From assembly GCA_033063855.1 (NCBI GenBank), contig CP093830.1:19840854-19904853 (forward strand): 64,000 nucleotides of DNA, in the 5' to 3' direction. Under the pieces are notes generated by a model. The model did no database searches. It saw nothing but the letters and a program-made list of their open reading frames with translations, and was not told the origin of the DNA. How positions within the stretch are numbered: the first letter of the stretch is position 1; every line of letters begins with the position of its first letter. This DNA is from Smittia aterrima. Lineage: Eukaryota; Arthropoda; Insecta; Diptera; Chironomidae. Shown piece after piece: positions 1-12,286 of the stretch. The translations under genes were made by a program, and so were the position numbers.

Positions 1-659
1 CAGAAGAAAAGCAGCAAGAAATCACTGAGAAGATAACTGATTTCTACTTTCATGGTGAAAAACCGAAATCATTGAAAGATCTTCATATTCTGACAGACGT
101 TTGGAGTGACGGTTGGTTCTTCCACGCGATGATTGATACTTTGAAAATGCGTTTCTCCGAAGAAGACCACGCTGAAACTTTCGTTTATCTATTTACTCAC
201 AAAGGAGCTTGTAGTTTCACAGAACTTTTCAAGGGCGGCCCTGAATCTTATTACGGAACAGTTCACGCAGAAGAGCTTCAATATCTCTTCCCAGTCAGAA
301 CGAACATGAAATATTTCTACCACGGAATTCCAACGGAAGCAGACAAGAAGCTTACGAGTATCATGACACAACTTTGGGTTAACTTTGCGACTACTGGGTG
401 AGACCTAAGCTTGAGAAATTTATAAAATAAATTTAAACGAAACTTTGCTTCAAGGAATCCAACTCCTGAAGAAACTGATTTAGTTGATGTTGTCTGGCCA
501 GTGACCACATCATTTCCTCTTGACTACATGCGAATAGGAAACGAAAATGGAAAGGACCAGGAAACATTATTGAAACTGGAAAATGATTTGTATCCATCAC
601 GAGCTGAGTTCTGGGATAGTCTAAAAGCTCATCTCCCTGCAGAAGAAGCTGAAGAATAA
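1..659 (+). CDS. Carboxylesterase, 3' part only (truncated by window edge)
   Basis: C-terminal part of an alpha/beta-hydrolase carboxylesterase, read in frame from base 3. Two exons are supported: 1-397 and 455-659, joined across a 57-nt GT-AG intron, with stop TAA at 657-659. The catalytic histidine region (VHAEELQYLF) is visible near base 265. The serine and acidic catalytic residues lie upstream of the window. It is a close paralogue of the next gene: the first 28 bases match that gene's bases 2760-2787 exactly, and the donor at 398 sits at the same codon as the neighbour's last intron. Unlike the neighbour, the codons after ...IPT run on without an intron. Family knowledge: such enzymes hydrolyse carboxyl esters (xenobiotics, juvenile hormone or lipids). 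The substrate cannot be told from this sequence. Confidence 0.93.
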
Positions 660-1043
660 ATTTGTATAAAAATTTGAAAGAAAAATATTGTTCTTTACTC
701 TTTGATGAACTCTTAACAACTTTTAATATTCAACTTAATCTGACGATAATCTCTCCAGAAAACAAGTTGACAGAAAACATTTATTCTTGTCGTGAGCTTT
801 AGTCGTGAGCTTTAGTAAAACATTTTTCATGACGAAAGCTTTTACACTTCACGAAATGTTCTCGAATTTCAGAGAGCAACTATCACACGTCGTGAGAGAA
901 CAAACATTTCGAGCGATCGTGTGTGTGTGCGTGAGAATTTTTGATTTTTTTCTAAGACATTATTTAAGAGCGCGTTTCTCAACATCGAATTTAGTCTTCG
1001 ATTGTCTCTTCAACATTCAAGTGTGATCGTGTCCAGACGTAAA
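660..1043 (+). promoter_or_regulatory. Spacer with probable promoter/5'UTR of second esterase
   Basis: The 384 bases between the two esterases hold no supported gene. They must contain the 3'UTR of the first esterase and the promoter and leader of the second. A perfect 13-bp tandem duplication (TCGTGAGCTTTAG twice, 790-815) is visible. An ATG at 1002 is in frame with the start chosen for the next gene, but would put a hydrophilic stretch before the signal peptide, so it was not preferred. No clear TATA box was recognised. Confidence 0.5.
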
Positions 1044-3483
1044 ATGTTGAAGATTCTTGTTTTGTTCTTAAGTTTATTGGTTCTGTCCGAATCGAGAACT
1101 TCGGAGAATTTAAAAGTCCAATTGACTGATGGCAGTCGATTAGTCGGAAGGTACTTAACGAGTCTCACTGGACGAGGAATTCGAGCTTTCATGGGAATTC
1201 CCTACGCTGAACCTCCAATCGGTGAACTTCGCTTTAAGGTAAAGTTCATGAGCAAAGTTAAAAGTGACTCATTAGTTTTCAGTTATTGTGATTAGATTAG
1301 ACATTAATCTAACGTAGACAACACGTTAAAGTAATTTGTCGACGGTGGTTTCCATTAATTTTTCTCAAGTTGACCTTAAACTAAATGACGAAACCAGTAA
1401 TGCAAAGAGTTTAAAACAAAGTTGAGTAAGAAACCATCAGCGTAGATCATAAATTCATTTCGACTCTGAAGCAATTTCAATTCGTTTGCATTTAGATAAT
1501 TTCAATTTTTAACTAATGTTTTGATTGGTTTCATCGCTTTTATATTGGCGACAATTAGAAGAAGACTTGCGTCAAACCTGATTCCAAAAATACTAAATCA
1601 AAAGACCAACAAACAAAAAAACTGTTTAACTATGTGCGTTTCGTTTCTAACAAGATTCGGAAACAACAACAACATCAACAAGTCGGCGTGAGACTGTTGA
1701 GTGAGATTTAACATTTTACCACTCAAACAACTTCAAGATTAATAATAATTTTATGCAAAACTGCATTTTTTCAAATGCAATTTGAATTCGACCTAATTAC
1801 CAATCTCGATTTATCTCTCTCATTAGTCGCCGGTGAAGAAGAAGCCTTGGGATGACGTTTTAAAAGTTCAAGACAATCCACCGATCTGCATTCAACGTGA
1901 TCCTTTTAGACGAGATATGGAGATTGGAGGGAGCGAAGATTGTTTGTATTTGAATGTTTATGCACCAGAAGCTGTCACGAAACCTTTGCCAGTTATGGTT
2001 TTCTTCCACGGAGGCGGCTTCATGTGTGGCAGCGGAATCAAACCGTTCTATGGCCCAGATTTCTTACTCGAACATGACATCGTCTACATTGGAGCTAACT
2101 TTAGATTAGGTCCACTTGGTTTCCTCTCGACTGGTCAAGAAGACGCTTGGGGAAACTTTGGTTTGAAGGATCAAGTTCAAGTTCTGAGATGGATAAAAGA
2201 AAATATCGCAAAGTTCGGCGGAAATCCGGATTCCGTTACAATTTTCGGGGAATCAGCTGGAGGAGCTTCAGTCACTTATCACATGCAATCGGAACTTTCA
2301 AAAGGTTTGTTCCATCGCGGAATTTCTGAGTCAGGGACGAACTTGGCTCCTTGGGGAGCTGTAGCTCATCCTGACGTTGCTAGAGCTCGCGCAATTAAAC
2401 TTGGAGAAATGATGTCTTGTCCACTTGAGAATTCAAACTTTAAAACGATGGTTGATTGTCTAAGAGAAGTGCCAGCAGCGAAAATTACTGAAGCTTTCTA
2501 CGATTTCTTCGAATGGGACACTGATCCGATGGTTCCCTTCCCTCCAGTCGTTGAAGGACAACACGAAGAAGCTTTCCTAACTGAATCTCCTCGAACTGCA
2601 AGGAACATGCACGGCAACAAAGTTCCTTGGATGACTGGTGTGACTTCTGAAGAAGGAGCAATGAAATCAGCTCCGCTAATCTACAACCTTGAGTTGACAA
2701 ATGATTTACTGAAGAATTGGGATCGTGCGTTGCCGATTTCGCTTTACTACGATCACCTCTCAGAAGAAAAGCAGCAAGAAATCACTAAAGAGATCAATAA
2801 GTTCTATTTTAATAACCAAAAGCTAACATCAAGAAATCAACACGATTTAACAAATTTATACACCGACGGTTGGTTCTTCCACGCAATGATTGATTACTTA
2901 AAGATTCGTTTCGCTGATGAAGACCGTGCAGATACTTTTGTCTATTTGTTCTCACACAAAGGAGCTTGTAGTTTCACAGAAATTTTCAAGGGTGGCGCAG
3001 AAACTTATTACGGAACTTCACACGCAGAAGAACTTCAATATCTCTTCCCGATCAGAAATGATTTGCCTTATTTCTTCAATTCTATTCCAACGGTAACATT
3101 AATTTAATTTTTGAGCATTTTAAATAGTGATTTACTTTTGCAGGAAGCTGACAAGAATGTTACCAAGATCATAACTCAATTGTGGGCTAACTTTGCTTAC
3201 ACTGGGTGAGAACTAATCAAAGATTCTTTTCCTCCGAAACGTTTAATGAAAACTTCATTTTGATTTAAGGAATCCAACACCTGAAGAAAGCGATTTACTT
3301 CAATGGCCAACCACCAAAGAATTCCCTCTCGATTACTTGCGTATCGGAAATTTAAACGGAAAGTCAAAGCAATTGCTGTCAGTCGAAAATGATTTGTATC
3401 CTGATCGTGCTAACTTCTGGGAAAGTTTGAAAGCTCATCATCCTGCAGATGTACCAAAGCCATTAATGAAGGGAGAGCTTTAA
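1044..3483 (+). CDS. Carboxylesterase (type-B), complete, secreted
   Basis: Complete carboxylesterase of about 578 residues. Exons: 1044-1238, 1827-3092, 3144-3205, 3270-3483; all introns are GT-AG and keep frame. The start gives a signal peptide (MLKILVLFLSLLVLSES). Visible family marks are FMGIPYAEPP, the oxyanion-hole HGGGF (about residue 126), the nucleophile motif FGESAGGAS (Ser near residue 208), the acidic residue in TSEEGA, and the catalytic histidine in SHAEELQYLF. The triad is therefore intact, and an active secreted esterase is expected rather than a non-catalytic adhesion relative. Introns are 588, 51 and 64 nt. A poly(A) signal AATAAA lies at 3526-3531. It is the tandem duplicate of the truncated gene at the window edge. 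Substrate unknown; detoxification or hormone/lipid ester hydrolysis are the usual roles. Confidence 0.96.
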
Positions 3484-3687
3484 TGTTAACGGAAATGATT
3501 TACCACTTGATATATGAGAAGATTAAATAAAATAAAAATTGCATTAAAAGATCGAGCGTTTTCATAAAAACTCACTCAGACGTTTTCAGAAATCTCTTTA
3601 AGACATTTTCTCAAAAAAAAAAGAATCTTTCGAGATGTTTTTCTGGCTCTTTCCATAGTTGTTAATTATCTAAAAGTACTCGAAAGG

Positions 3688-6600
3688 ATGAATAAACCTA
3701 CAGCAATGGCGACAGACGATATTGTTGGTGAGTGCCGGTTGATTCAACGACGATTCAAGTCAATTCCGTCAAAACAAAAAATGACCTTCAAAGAAATTAC
3801 TCAATCGACGAAAAATAGTGCAGATGTGATTATTATGCGAAAGCAAACAAACAATCGCACGTGTTATGCTTTTGTTTATCGAAGAACTGTTTGTAAACAA
3901 AGTAACTGAAGCGTTTCAATTTCTTTTAGAGCATCATCTCGTCTCTACGGACTCGCTGTCAAATATTTCTGATGTTTCCGTTCAAACGCAGATCCAGAAG
4001 TCAGCATCGAAAAGCTCTGTTCAAAAGGAGGTGTGTCTGATTATTGATTTAACCGAGACAATCGAGAATTATCAGCATCGTCGGATGGCGTATGAAGAAG
4101 TTAAGCTCGCTTGTCAATCTGTTGCGTCGAATCTTCAATTGCTTCAGTTTGGCAAACTCGATTTCGGCGACACAAACACTTCGGATGTTTTTAACAACGC
4201 AGATGTGTCAATCGTCGATCTATCAATCGTCAACCAACAAAGTGCCTTATCCTATTACCTCGGAATTCGTGAAAGTTTTGACATGAAGAATAACATCGTT
4301 CTGTATAATGACATGGATCAAGAGGCGACACTTCGTTTGAAGATATCCTGTGGAAATTATACTTTCTTGCCATATCGATTGTCAGAAGAGAAAAACTCTT
4401 GCATCATCACCAACCCAGTGAAAAAAGAATCAGAGGATTCTACCGAAAGCAATAAACAGCAAACGCTGTTGCAGAAAATTAAGAAAATCTTATTGGATGT
4501 TGAGATTCAATCCAAAGCGCATTTAAAGGAAAAGTTTCTTGCAGACTTGAGAGCTGCAAGAGAATTAAATGATATTGACGAGCAGAAACGAATGCTGAGA
4601 AACATGCGAAAGCGACTCGACGATCCGAACGTACTATCGGGAGAAGTATTTCAGTCTTACATGTACTCGCTAAGAGATGTTCAAGACTATGACGCAATGG
4701 TGAATCTAGTGAATGACCTACAGACGGTTCCAAGCACTCAGAAAGTAATGAACACTGGACAGATGTCGTATCTTTATGCTTTCGCTCTTAACCGTCGGAA
4801 TGCAGAAGGTGATCGCGAGAACGCCTTGAAAACTTGCATTCGAGCTCTTGAGAAGAAGAAAAATCACTTCCCCGATATGCTTTGTTTGAGTGGGCGCATT
4901 TACAAGGACAAATTTGTTGAATCAAACTACACAGACAACGATTCGTTGCAGAATGCAATTCATTGGTATCGCAAGTCTTTTGAAGTCCAACCCAACGAAT
5001 ATGCTGGAATCAATCTCGCTACACTTCTCGTTATAAACGGCGATTCATGGCGATCATCACAAGAGCTTCAACATATTGCAATTATGTTGAACAAATTTAT
5101 TGGACGACGTGGAGAACTATCATCGCTAAAAGATTATTGGTTAGTCGCTACTTTCTTTGAAATATCAGTGCTCGCTGAGGATTACGCGAAAGCAATTCAA
5201 GCTGCTGAATGTATGTTCAAATTGAAACCACCGAATTGGTATTTGAAGTCGACAATCGGGAATATCGCGTTGATCAATCAATTTCGACGAGTGCATGAAG
5301 ATGATCCAGTCGCGTTAGAACAAAAAGTATTCGAATTTTGGATGGAGTTCTTCTTAGAAGCTACAAAAACCGAAGATAGCACTGACATTCGCTTTCCTAT
5401 TCTCATCTTCGAACCACAAAACAATAAGAGCACTAACAATATTTATATCCCGTCCTACGTGAATGTGAATACAGACGCTGAAGAGAAATCTATACAAATC
5501 TTCAACATTTGTGTCCATCACGAGAAGAGCAATTGCAGGAAGCGTCACGACTTCCTTTTCATGGCGAATCAAATCAAGTCCGTGTCACTTTATAAACGCG
5601 ACGAACGATGCGCTTATCTCTACGTTCATCAAAACTCGGACGACTTTCAAATTTATTTCCCGTCGGTAATTGTTCGTCAACGATTCTACGACTTCGTTCT
5701 TGAGATGACAGCTGAGCAGGGCGAGAATTTCGTCGATCTCTCTATCGCAACAACCGATGAAATCAAATTCGAATACGTTTTAAAGGAAAACAATCAAAAG
5801 GAAGTTCTTGGTAAAGGAACCTACGGTATTGTCTATGCAGCCATCGATTTAGTGACACAAGCAAGCATAGCTGTTAAAGAAGTTCCTGAGAAGTTCTTCG
5901 ATGAAGTCCAACCACTTCACGAAGAAATCAAACTTCACTCGCAACTTCGTCATCGAAATATTGTTCAATATCTCGGATCAGTGTCTGAAGGTGGATTCTT
6001 CAAAATTATAATGGAGAGAGTTCCAGGAGGTTCACTCTCTGCTTTGCTGAAATCGAAGTGGGGGCCTTTGAAGGACAATGAAAGTACAATCGCTCATTAC
6101 AGCAAACAAATCCTTCAAGGCTTAAAATATCTTCATGATCAAAAGATTGTTCATCGAGGTAAGCGAAAGAAGCTTAATTGAAGATAAGGAGAAACTACTT
6201 TAATGTTTTCTTTATAAGATATCAAGGGAGATAACGTTCTCGTTAACACGTACAGCGGGGTCATTAAAATTTCGGACTTTGGAACAAGCAAGCGTCTTGC
6301 AGGAATTAATCCGAAGGCTGGAACTTTCACTGGAACTGTCCAAGTAAATTGAAATTATTTAAATTCGAAAGTAAATTTTTATCTTGAATTTTTATCTGAA
6401 CAGTACATGGCTCCTGAGGTCATCGATCAAGGTGTTCGTGGATATGGGCCACCCGCTGACATTTGGAGCTTTGGATGCACTAACGTTGAGATGGCAACAG
6501 GGCAGCCTCCATTCATTGAATTAGGCTCACAAGAGGCTGCAATGTTTAAAATTGGTTTCTACAAGAAACATCCAGAGATTCCTGCAGAAATGTCGACGAT

Positions 6601-8701
6601 GGCTAAGAACTTCATTCTAAGATGTTTTGTTGTTGACGCCGATAAACGTCCAACAGCTGCGCAGCTTCTTGAAGATCCTTTCTTATCCGACAAACAAAAG
6701 AGATCGCGAACAATAATATCGAATAGCAACCCAACGGACTTCTCACGAAGTATCTCAGTGCCAGCAGATCGTGTGGTCTCGAAGACGACCAGTCCACTTC
6801 AACATCAATCATCGTCTGCCTGTAACACACCAACAACACCTGAATTCGAGTAAGTCAAATGACAACGGTGATTAGCGTTACTGTTTTTATGTTTTATGTT
6901 TTTTTTTATCTTCATCATTTCCGATCCCGTTTTTTGCTTTCATTTTTCTTGTGTTGACATTTTGTTTTCTCGTCACATTTGGATCAGGACGCCAAGTGGT
7001 CATTTTATCGCTCCCGTTTCACGTTCCATTGCCCACCATAGAAAAGTCGGTGTGAATCATTTGAGTCCCATTCAGATTCCGACAATCAGCACGATCAGGT
7101 AAGGGCAACGCTTCAAGAAGACTTTGATTGCTGTTGAAGTGAACATTGAAATTAAATGAATTTATTGATTTTCACGATTTTTATTCTATTTTCAGTAGCT
7201 TAGCGACCACTCCATCAGTTGACATGGGCGATGGAGATTTTAATCTCAACAGACGCAGCTCGGGAGGAGTTTTACTGTCACCAGAAGTTGATGTCAGTTC
7301 AACGTCCAAAACCGTCCCTGGCGAAACAAATGAGAGCGACGGCTTTTACCTCCTTAAGAAGGATTCTCAGCGACGTCAAACTTTATCAAAAGTACTGACC
7401 CAGGACGAGCAGAAAATTTGCATAGTTTGGATGGAAAAGATTGAAAACGATCGACCGGAAAAGATTGTTTTAAATATCGTAAGTTGTTAAACAGGTTTCG
7501 GCGAATATTGACATTGAACTTTGTCATTTATTTTCAGTCACATCTGGAAACTCTCATTCGAGCTCTCAAAGACTACATCATTGATCAGAAGAAGGAGAAA
7601 CTCAAGAACTCATTAAGTCTTTTGAAAAAGCAATTGGACTTTGATTCTACCGCCATAGATCATCTCCACTACGCTCTATATAAGTTTCAAGATGCTGTCA
7701 TTTCCGTACTACGGGGAGTTAGTATCAAACCACATTGGATGTTTGCTCTTGACAATCTCGTTAGAAATGCAGTTCATGTTGGACTGATGATCCTTTCGCC
7801 TGAGCTGGGAGCTAACCTCGCTGGCCAGGAACGCGAAGATGGAGTTGAGGATGAAGACGAAGCTGACGAATTATCTAATTCTGGTGTCAGCACAGTCAAC
7901 TCGACGAAAGTGAAACACTCGGGAAAGGAAAACGAAGAGGCAAAGTTCCTTATGGATCAAGTGAAACTACTCAGAATTGAGAACGCAAAGTTACTAACCG
8001 AACTACTTGAATCTCAGAAAAGCTTCCAGAGTCTCATCAAATCAATTCCTCAAGATCAAGGAATGTTCTCAGACGCTTTACGGAATCTAACTCATCAATT
8101 GTCCACCTTCACACGAGGTTTTGAGCGAAGCATTTCGTATGGTTACTTCAGTGATGACCAAACAAGGAAAACTTCCATTTCGAATGACTTAAGTCCATCA
8201 TACGATGCCTCGCCATCAGAAAAGAAGCTTCCTCTGTTTAAGAATCCTCAACTAAAGTCTCCATTCAACGCAAGGCATAGCCAAGACGCCAGAGTGATTG
8301 ACTGGTTGCATCGCCATGGATTCGACGAAGAATCGAGAGCTGCTGTTGCTATTGCTGATTTCACTTACGAAGATTTTATTTACGAATCAGAAAAGGATGA
8401 CATAAGAAGAATTGGTTTGAGGTGAGTTGATCAACATGTTTACAATTAAAAAAGTCTGACTAATTATTGTTTTAGAGCGGGAACAGAAGTTCGTATGTGG
8501 CGACACATCTGGCTTCATCGCAAAAAGTACAAAACTTATAACTCAGAGCAAACTCAAACCGGCGGCTCGGTTACCAACGGCTACATCTCTCCAAACCACG
8601 AGCAACCTTGCAATAGCTACGACTCCACGTCGAGTGCTACCAACTCAAACTCATCGAATTACGATTCTTGTTGCGGCGGTGACGACAAAGATCAAGTTTA
8701 G
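3688..8701 (+). CDS. Ask1: Apoptosis signal-regulating kinase (MAP3K5/15 family)
   Basis: Stress-activated MAP3K upstream of MKK4/7-JNK and p38. Eight exons join in frame to about 1447 residues: 3688-3727, 3930-6158, 6219-6343, 6404-6849, 6988-7098, 7196-7478, 7538-8421, 8476-8701. Visible in order: N-terminal thioredoxin-binding and central regulatory (TPR-like/PH) regions typical of ASK1 (LQFGKLDFGDT, NADVSIVDLS, YAFALNRRN, GRIYKDKF, FQIYFPS); kinase domain from about residue 638 with GKGTYGIVYA, the VAIK-type lysine AVKE, HRD near 755, DFG near 776 and the activation loop TFTGTVQYMAPE; the PHWMFALDNLVR region; a Leu-rich coiled coil (VKLLRIENAKLLTELL); and a C-terminal SAM-like domain. The first 202-nt intron (donor TTG|GTGAGT, acceptor TTTCTTTTAG) restores frame exactly. 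An in-frame ATG at 3706 has a better start context and is an alternative. Poly(A) signals lie at 8831 and 8848. Confidence 0.97.
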
Positions 8702-9685
8702 ATTGAAATTTGCGCGCCGTCAACTATTGTAGATGTGATAACAAATCATTAACGTGCAAAACATCACTAACTGAATTGTACTTTAAGGCCTTTACATGTT
8801 GATAAAGTTTATTTTTTGCTGCTCATTCAAAATAAAAAAGCGAAAGCAATAAAGTTTAATGAAAACGAAAACTATGCACGCCAATGAGAATATGCTTTAG
8901 CTCTTCGCGCTCATCGTGTCGCCTCTTTCTGTGTTGTTGTTATTAAACATCGTTGCATACACAAGAGTAGTTTCTGTCTGGCGATTTAGTCGCAACACGC
9001 TTCTCTGCTCGGTAAACGCGTTTTTTTAATGTGCAGTTGTTTATAAGACATTGCAGAACTGCAAGAAGTAAAAGTTAAACTCGAAAGTGCATGGGAAGAA
9101 GTCGAAATCTATGAAATCATAAGGCCCAGAGATAACAAAAGATAAAATTGTGAGTAATGCGGAAATGATCTGCCAGTGGTTTGTGTGAAGTTGAAGAAAC
9201 TCATCAATCTGTGAACGCGAGTGTTTGTAGCTCTGACTTGTGATCTAATAAGAAAGAAATGCGCAGATACTCAGTGAACCCGAAATCCATTAGAAAAGAA
9301 CTTTATGGATATTTGGGAAATATTTTTTCGAGATGTCGCCATCATCGAATTTTGTGATAAAATCAAAATGTAACGGAAAGAATAGAATTGGGTCAATCTG
9401 TGATCTATGTACCGCTTCGTAGTGCAAGACATGACATAACGAAAGCTCGTTGATCACTCGCGGAGATTATGCAATACATTGAAACTAAATATTCGTAATT
9501 GAGCAGTTGTTGGTAATATTTTTTTTTCTCCGTCTCGTTCACTCGTACTTACTCAGAATCATTCGCTCGCAATCTCTCCGCAACGCATGCGAGCGGCTTT
9601 TAGTTTATTTTCATCGTTCATTGCGGTCGGAGGTGCGTTAAGTTAATTAAATTTCGATCATCATCGCGCTTTGGGATTCATTAAA
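8702..9685. other. Intergenic: Ask1 3'UTR, then unassigned upstream DNA
   Basis: Starts with the Ask1 3'UTR (AATAAA at 8831-8836 and 8848-8853). The rest, about 800 bases, has no supported coding exon. It probably holds the promoter and non-coding first exon of the aldehyde dehydrogenase gene, because a strong 3' splice site lies just before that gene's ATG. It also precedes the small peptide gene at 9686. No specific promoter element was called. Confidence 0.5.
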
Positions 9686-9897
9686 ATGTTGTATGTGCTC
9701 TTTGTGATCGAGACAATCATTTTTGGTTCATTTACAGCAGCATCTGAGAGCTTTGACAAACAAGGTTCATCATTTCGTCATTCGTGCAATTGCCCAAAAT
9801 ATTTTTGTGTATTGAAATTGTTAAAGGTCACAGCGAGTCGAAAGGTGGTCATAAAGACACCGAATGTGATGGAAAGAAAAAATGTGGCGAGTACTGA
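9686..9897 (+). CDS. Possible small secreted peptide (49 aa, two exons)
   Basis: Not recognised. ATG at 9686 opens a hydrophobic leader (MLYVLFVIETIIFGSF) followed by a likely cleavage site near AASES. If a 62-nt GT-AG intron (9765-9826) is removed, the message continues as a hydrophilic tail (KGGHKDTECDGKKKCGEY) ending at TGA 9895-9897: 49 residues with two cysteines in the mature part. The intron length is typical for this window, but the donor (AAG|GTTCAT) is weak. Without splicing the same ATG reads 73 residues with a different tail. It could be a tiny secreted peptide, or a chance leader-like stretch inside the 5' region of the aldehyde dehydrogenase gene downstream on the same strand. 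Confidence 0.33.
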
Positions 9898-10466
9898 CGG
9901 ACGTTGAGTCAAAGCGACCAGCTTTGGGTGTCAATTAATCCAAATTAATCCCTGAAAAGCAGTGGATTAACTTTGAAAAGTTTGTTATCAACAGAAGGTG
10001 GACTTTGCAATTGAAGAAAGAAAATGAAAACAAAATTTTCGTTATCAACAGCGGCGGGAGTTCAATCATGTTTATCACATTTTTTGTTTGCTTGTGTGAC
10101 GAAGTTGAGCATGTTTGTGATAAGAATAATATTTTCATTCCTCGGAATTTAAATTTGCTATGTGAAGCGGCATCTCCACGTTTTGCATGTTAATTTTTTG
10201 CTTAAACAAAATTTACTCGAATGATGAGATTTATCACAAGTTCACTAATCTCAGAGAAATAGGAAGTAAGAGAATAAGCCGCTACAAACATTTGAATATT
10301 CATCGACCTTGAAACTTCAATAATTACAATTCATTAAAGAAATTATCTCTATCGAGATAGTTTTTCTTCTCTCCACACAAATTGCTGCTTCTGTGTAAAT
10401 GTTTGTGTTCAAAGATCATTTTAAAAATGCTTCTTCCTTTTCCCCTAAAGCGAATACGATATACAA
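9898..10466 (+). other. Upstream/5'UTR intron of aldehyde dehydrogenase
   Basis: No coding exon is supported. A strong 3' splice site (pyrimidine tract TTCTTCCTTTTCCCC followed by TAAAG, AG at 10449-10450) lies 16 bases before the aldehyde dehydrogenase ATG. The gene therefore likely has a spliced non-coding first exon further upstream, and much of this stretch would be its intron. The exact upstream donor was not identified. Confidence 0.45.
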
Positions 10467-12286
10467 ATGGCTTTTCAAGATGTTATGAATCGGGCCAACG
10501 CGGCGTTTCAAAGTGGAAAGACTAAGAACGTTGCCTTCCGACGTAAACAGCTCGAGGCATTGCTCCGACTTTATGAAGATAACAGAGATGAAATGGCTGC
10601 AGTCCTTGCCGCTGATCTTCGAAGGCCGAAACAAGAAGCAATGATTCTTGAAGTTGACTTTCTCATCAACGACATCAACAACACATTGAACAATTTGGAG
10701 GAATGGGCAGCAGTTGAAAAACCTGCGAAAAGTCTTGTCAATGTTATGGATGAAGTTCTCATCTACAAAGATCCTTTCGGTGTCGTTCTTGTCATGGGCG
10801 CTTGGAATTATCCGCTCCAGCTCTCTTTGGTTCCTTTCAGCGCTGCTATCGCCGGTGGCAACACTGTTGTCCTTAAGCCAAGTGAGATCTCGGCTAATTG
10901 CGCTAAATTCATGAAAGACAAAATTCCACAATATCTCGACAATGTGAGTTCATTGTTTCACTGTTTATCAAGCTCTAATTGAGAAATTTATTAATATTTA
11001 TTTAATAGGAATGTTATCAAGTCGTGTGTGGTGGTGTGCCTGAAACAACTGAACTTCTGAAACACAAGTTCGATTATATCTTCTACACCGGAAGTGGACG
11101 CGTAGGTCAAATTGTTTATGAAGCAGCAACAAAGCATTTAACGCCTGTCACACTTGAACTTGGTGGAAAGTCGCCGGTTTACGTTGACAATACTGTTGAC
11201 ATTGAAAAAGCGGTAAGAAGAATATTATGGGGAAAGTTCGTGAACGCAGGTCAGACTTGCATCGCTCCCGATTACGTTTTGTGTACCAAAGAAGTTCAAA
11301 AGAAGTTTGTGGATGAAGCGAAGATTGTGATGAAGGAATGGTATGGCGATGATGTTAAGGCGAGTCCTGATTTCAGTCGCATCGTCAACACTCCAAGCTT
11401 TCAGTAAGTTTTCATTATTCTTTCATGAGAAATTAAATTTTAATTCCTTTTCATCCAACAGGCGACTTGTAAACCTTATGAGAAGTGGAACAGCTGCAAT
11501 TGGTGGAAGGAGTGACAGCAGTGAGCGGTTCATCGAGCCAACAATCCTAATTGATGTTAAGCCAACAGATCCAGTAATGGTTGAAGAGATTTTTGGACCG
11601 ATCTTGCCAATCATGAACATCGAGAATGCATTTGATGCCATTAAGTTCATCAACTCACGGTGAGACACAAAAAGATTTCCAAAGAAAATTTCGCTAAGAT
11701 TTTCTTTCTCGTTTAGCGATAAACCATTGGCTCTCTACATCTTTTCGGATAACGAGAAGGATCGTAACACAATCATTGCTAATACATCATCCGGAGGAGT
11801 TTGTTGCAATGACACGATTATGCATCTTGCTGGTTAGACTCTAAAATCTTTTCGTTGAGTAATTTCTTTAAAAATTAAATTCTCTTCGCAACAGTCGACA
11901 CGATTCCTTTCGGCGGAGTTGGTCCGAGTGGAATGGGTCAATATCACGGCAAGTTCACCTTCGATACCTTCGTTCATAAGCGAGCATGTTTGGTCAAAAA
12001 GATCGACACAATCGGCGAGAAACTTTCAAAGTAAGAATTATCGAAAACAAGTTTTTAAATTTTTACTTTAACAATTTTTTCTTTTTTCTTAATTAGCGCT
12101 CGCTATCCTCCTTACACTGACGGCAAGATAAGCTACCTGTCGTTCCTCACGAAGAAGCGCAAAGGCTTTTCCATCCCTTACTTTACCCATTTCCTCCTCT
12201 TCGGTCTAGGCATCGCCTCGACAGTTTTCGTTCAACAGCTGTTGCCAGAAGTATTGAAAACTAAGAAATTTAAACTTTTTAAATAA
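10467..12286 (+). CDS. Aldh-III: Fatty aldehyde dehydrogenase, class 3, membrane-anchored
   Basis: NAD(P)-dependent oxidation of medium- and long-chain aldehydes to acids, on the ER membrane. Six exons (10467-10943, 11009-11403, 11462-11659, 11717-11832, 11895-12030, 12097-12286) with short GT-AG introns give about 503 residues. Family marks: DPFGVVLVMGAWNYPLQL, the cofactor-binding loop FYTGSGRVGQ, the general base Glu in LELGGKSP (about 209), the nucleophile Cys in NAGQTC (about 243), EEIFGPILP and the C-terminal PFGGVGPSGMG. These positions match human ALDH3A2 (Glu207/Cys241) closely. The C-terminus has a hydrophobic segment (FTHFLLFGLGIASTVFVQQLL) ahead of a Lys-rich end, the tail anchor expected of fatty aldehyde dehydrogenases. 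A poly(A) signal is possible at 12485. The enzyme appears intact. Confidence 0.96.

Noticed and set aside
3728..3909. Extension of the Ask1 first-exon frame past the strong GTGAGT
   Set aside because: It runs to a stop and is out of frame with the kinase. Splicing 3728-3929 restores the frame exactly.
10416..10931. 171-codon minus-strand open frame over Aldh-III exon 1
   Set aside because: Antisense shadow of the aldehyde dehydrogenase exon.
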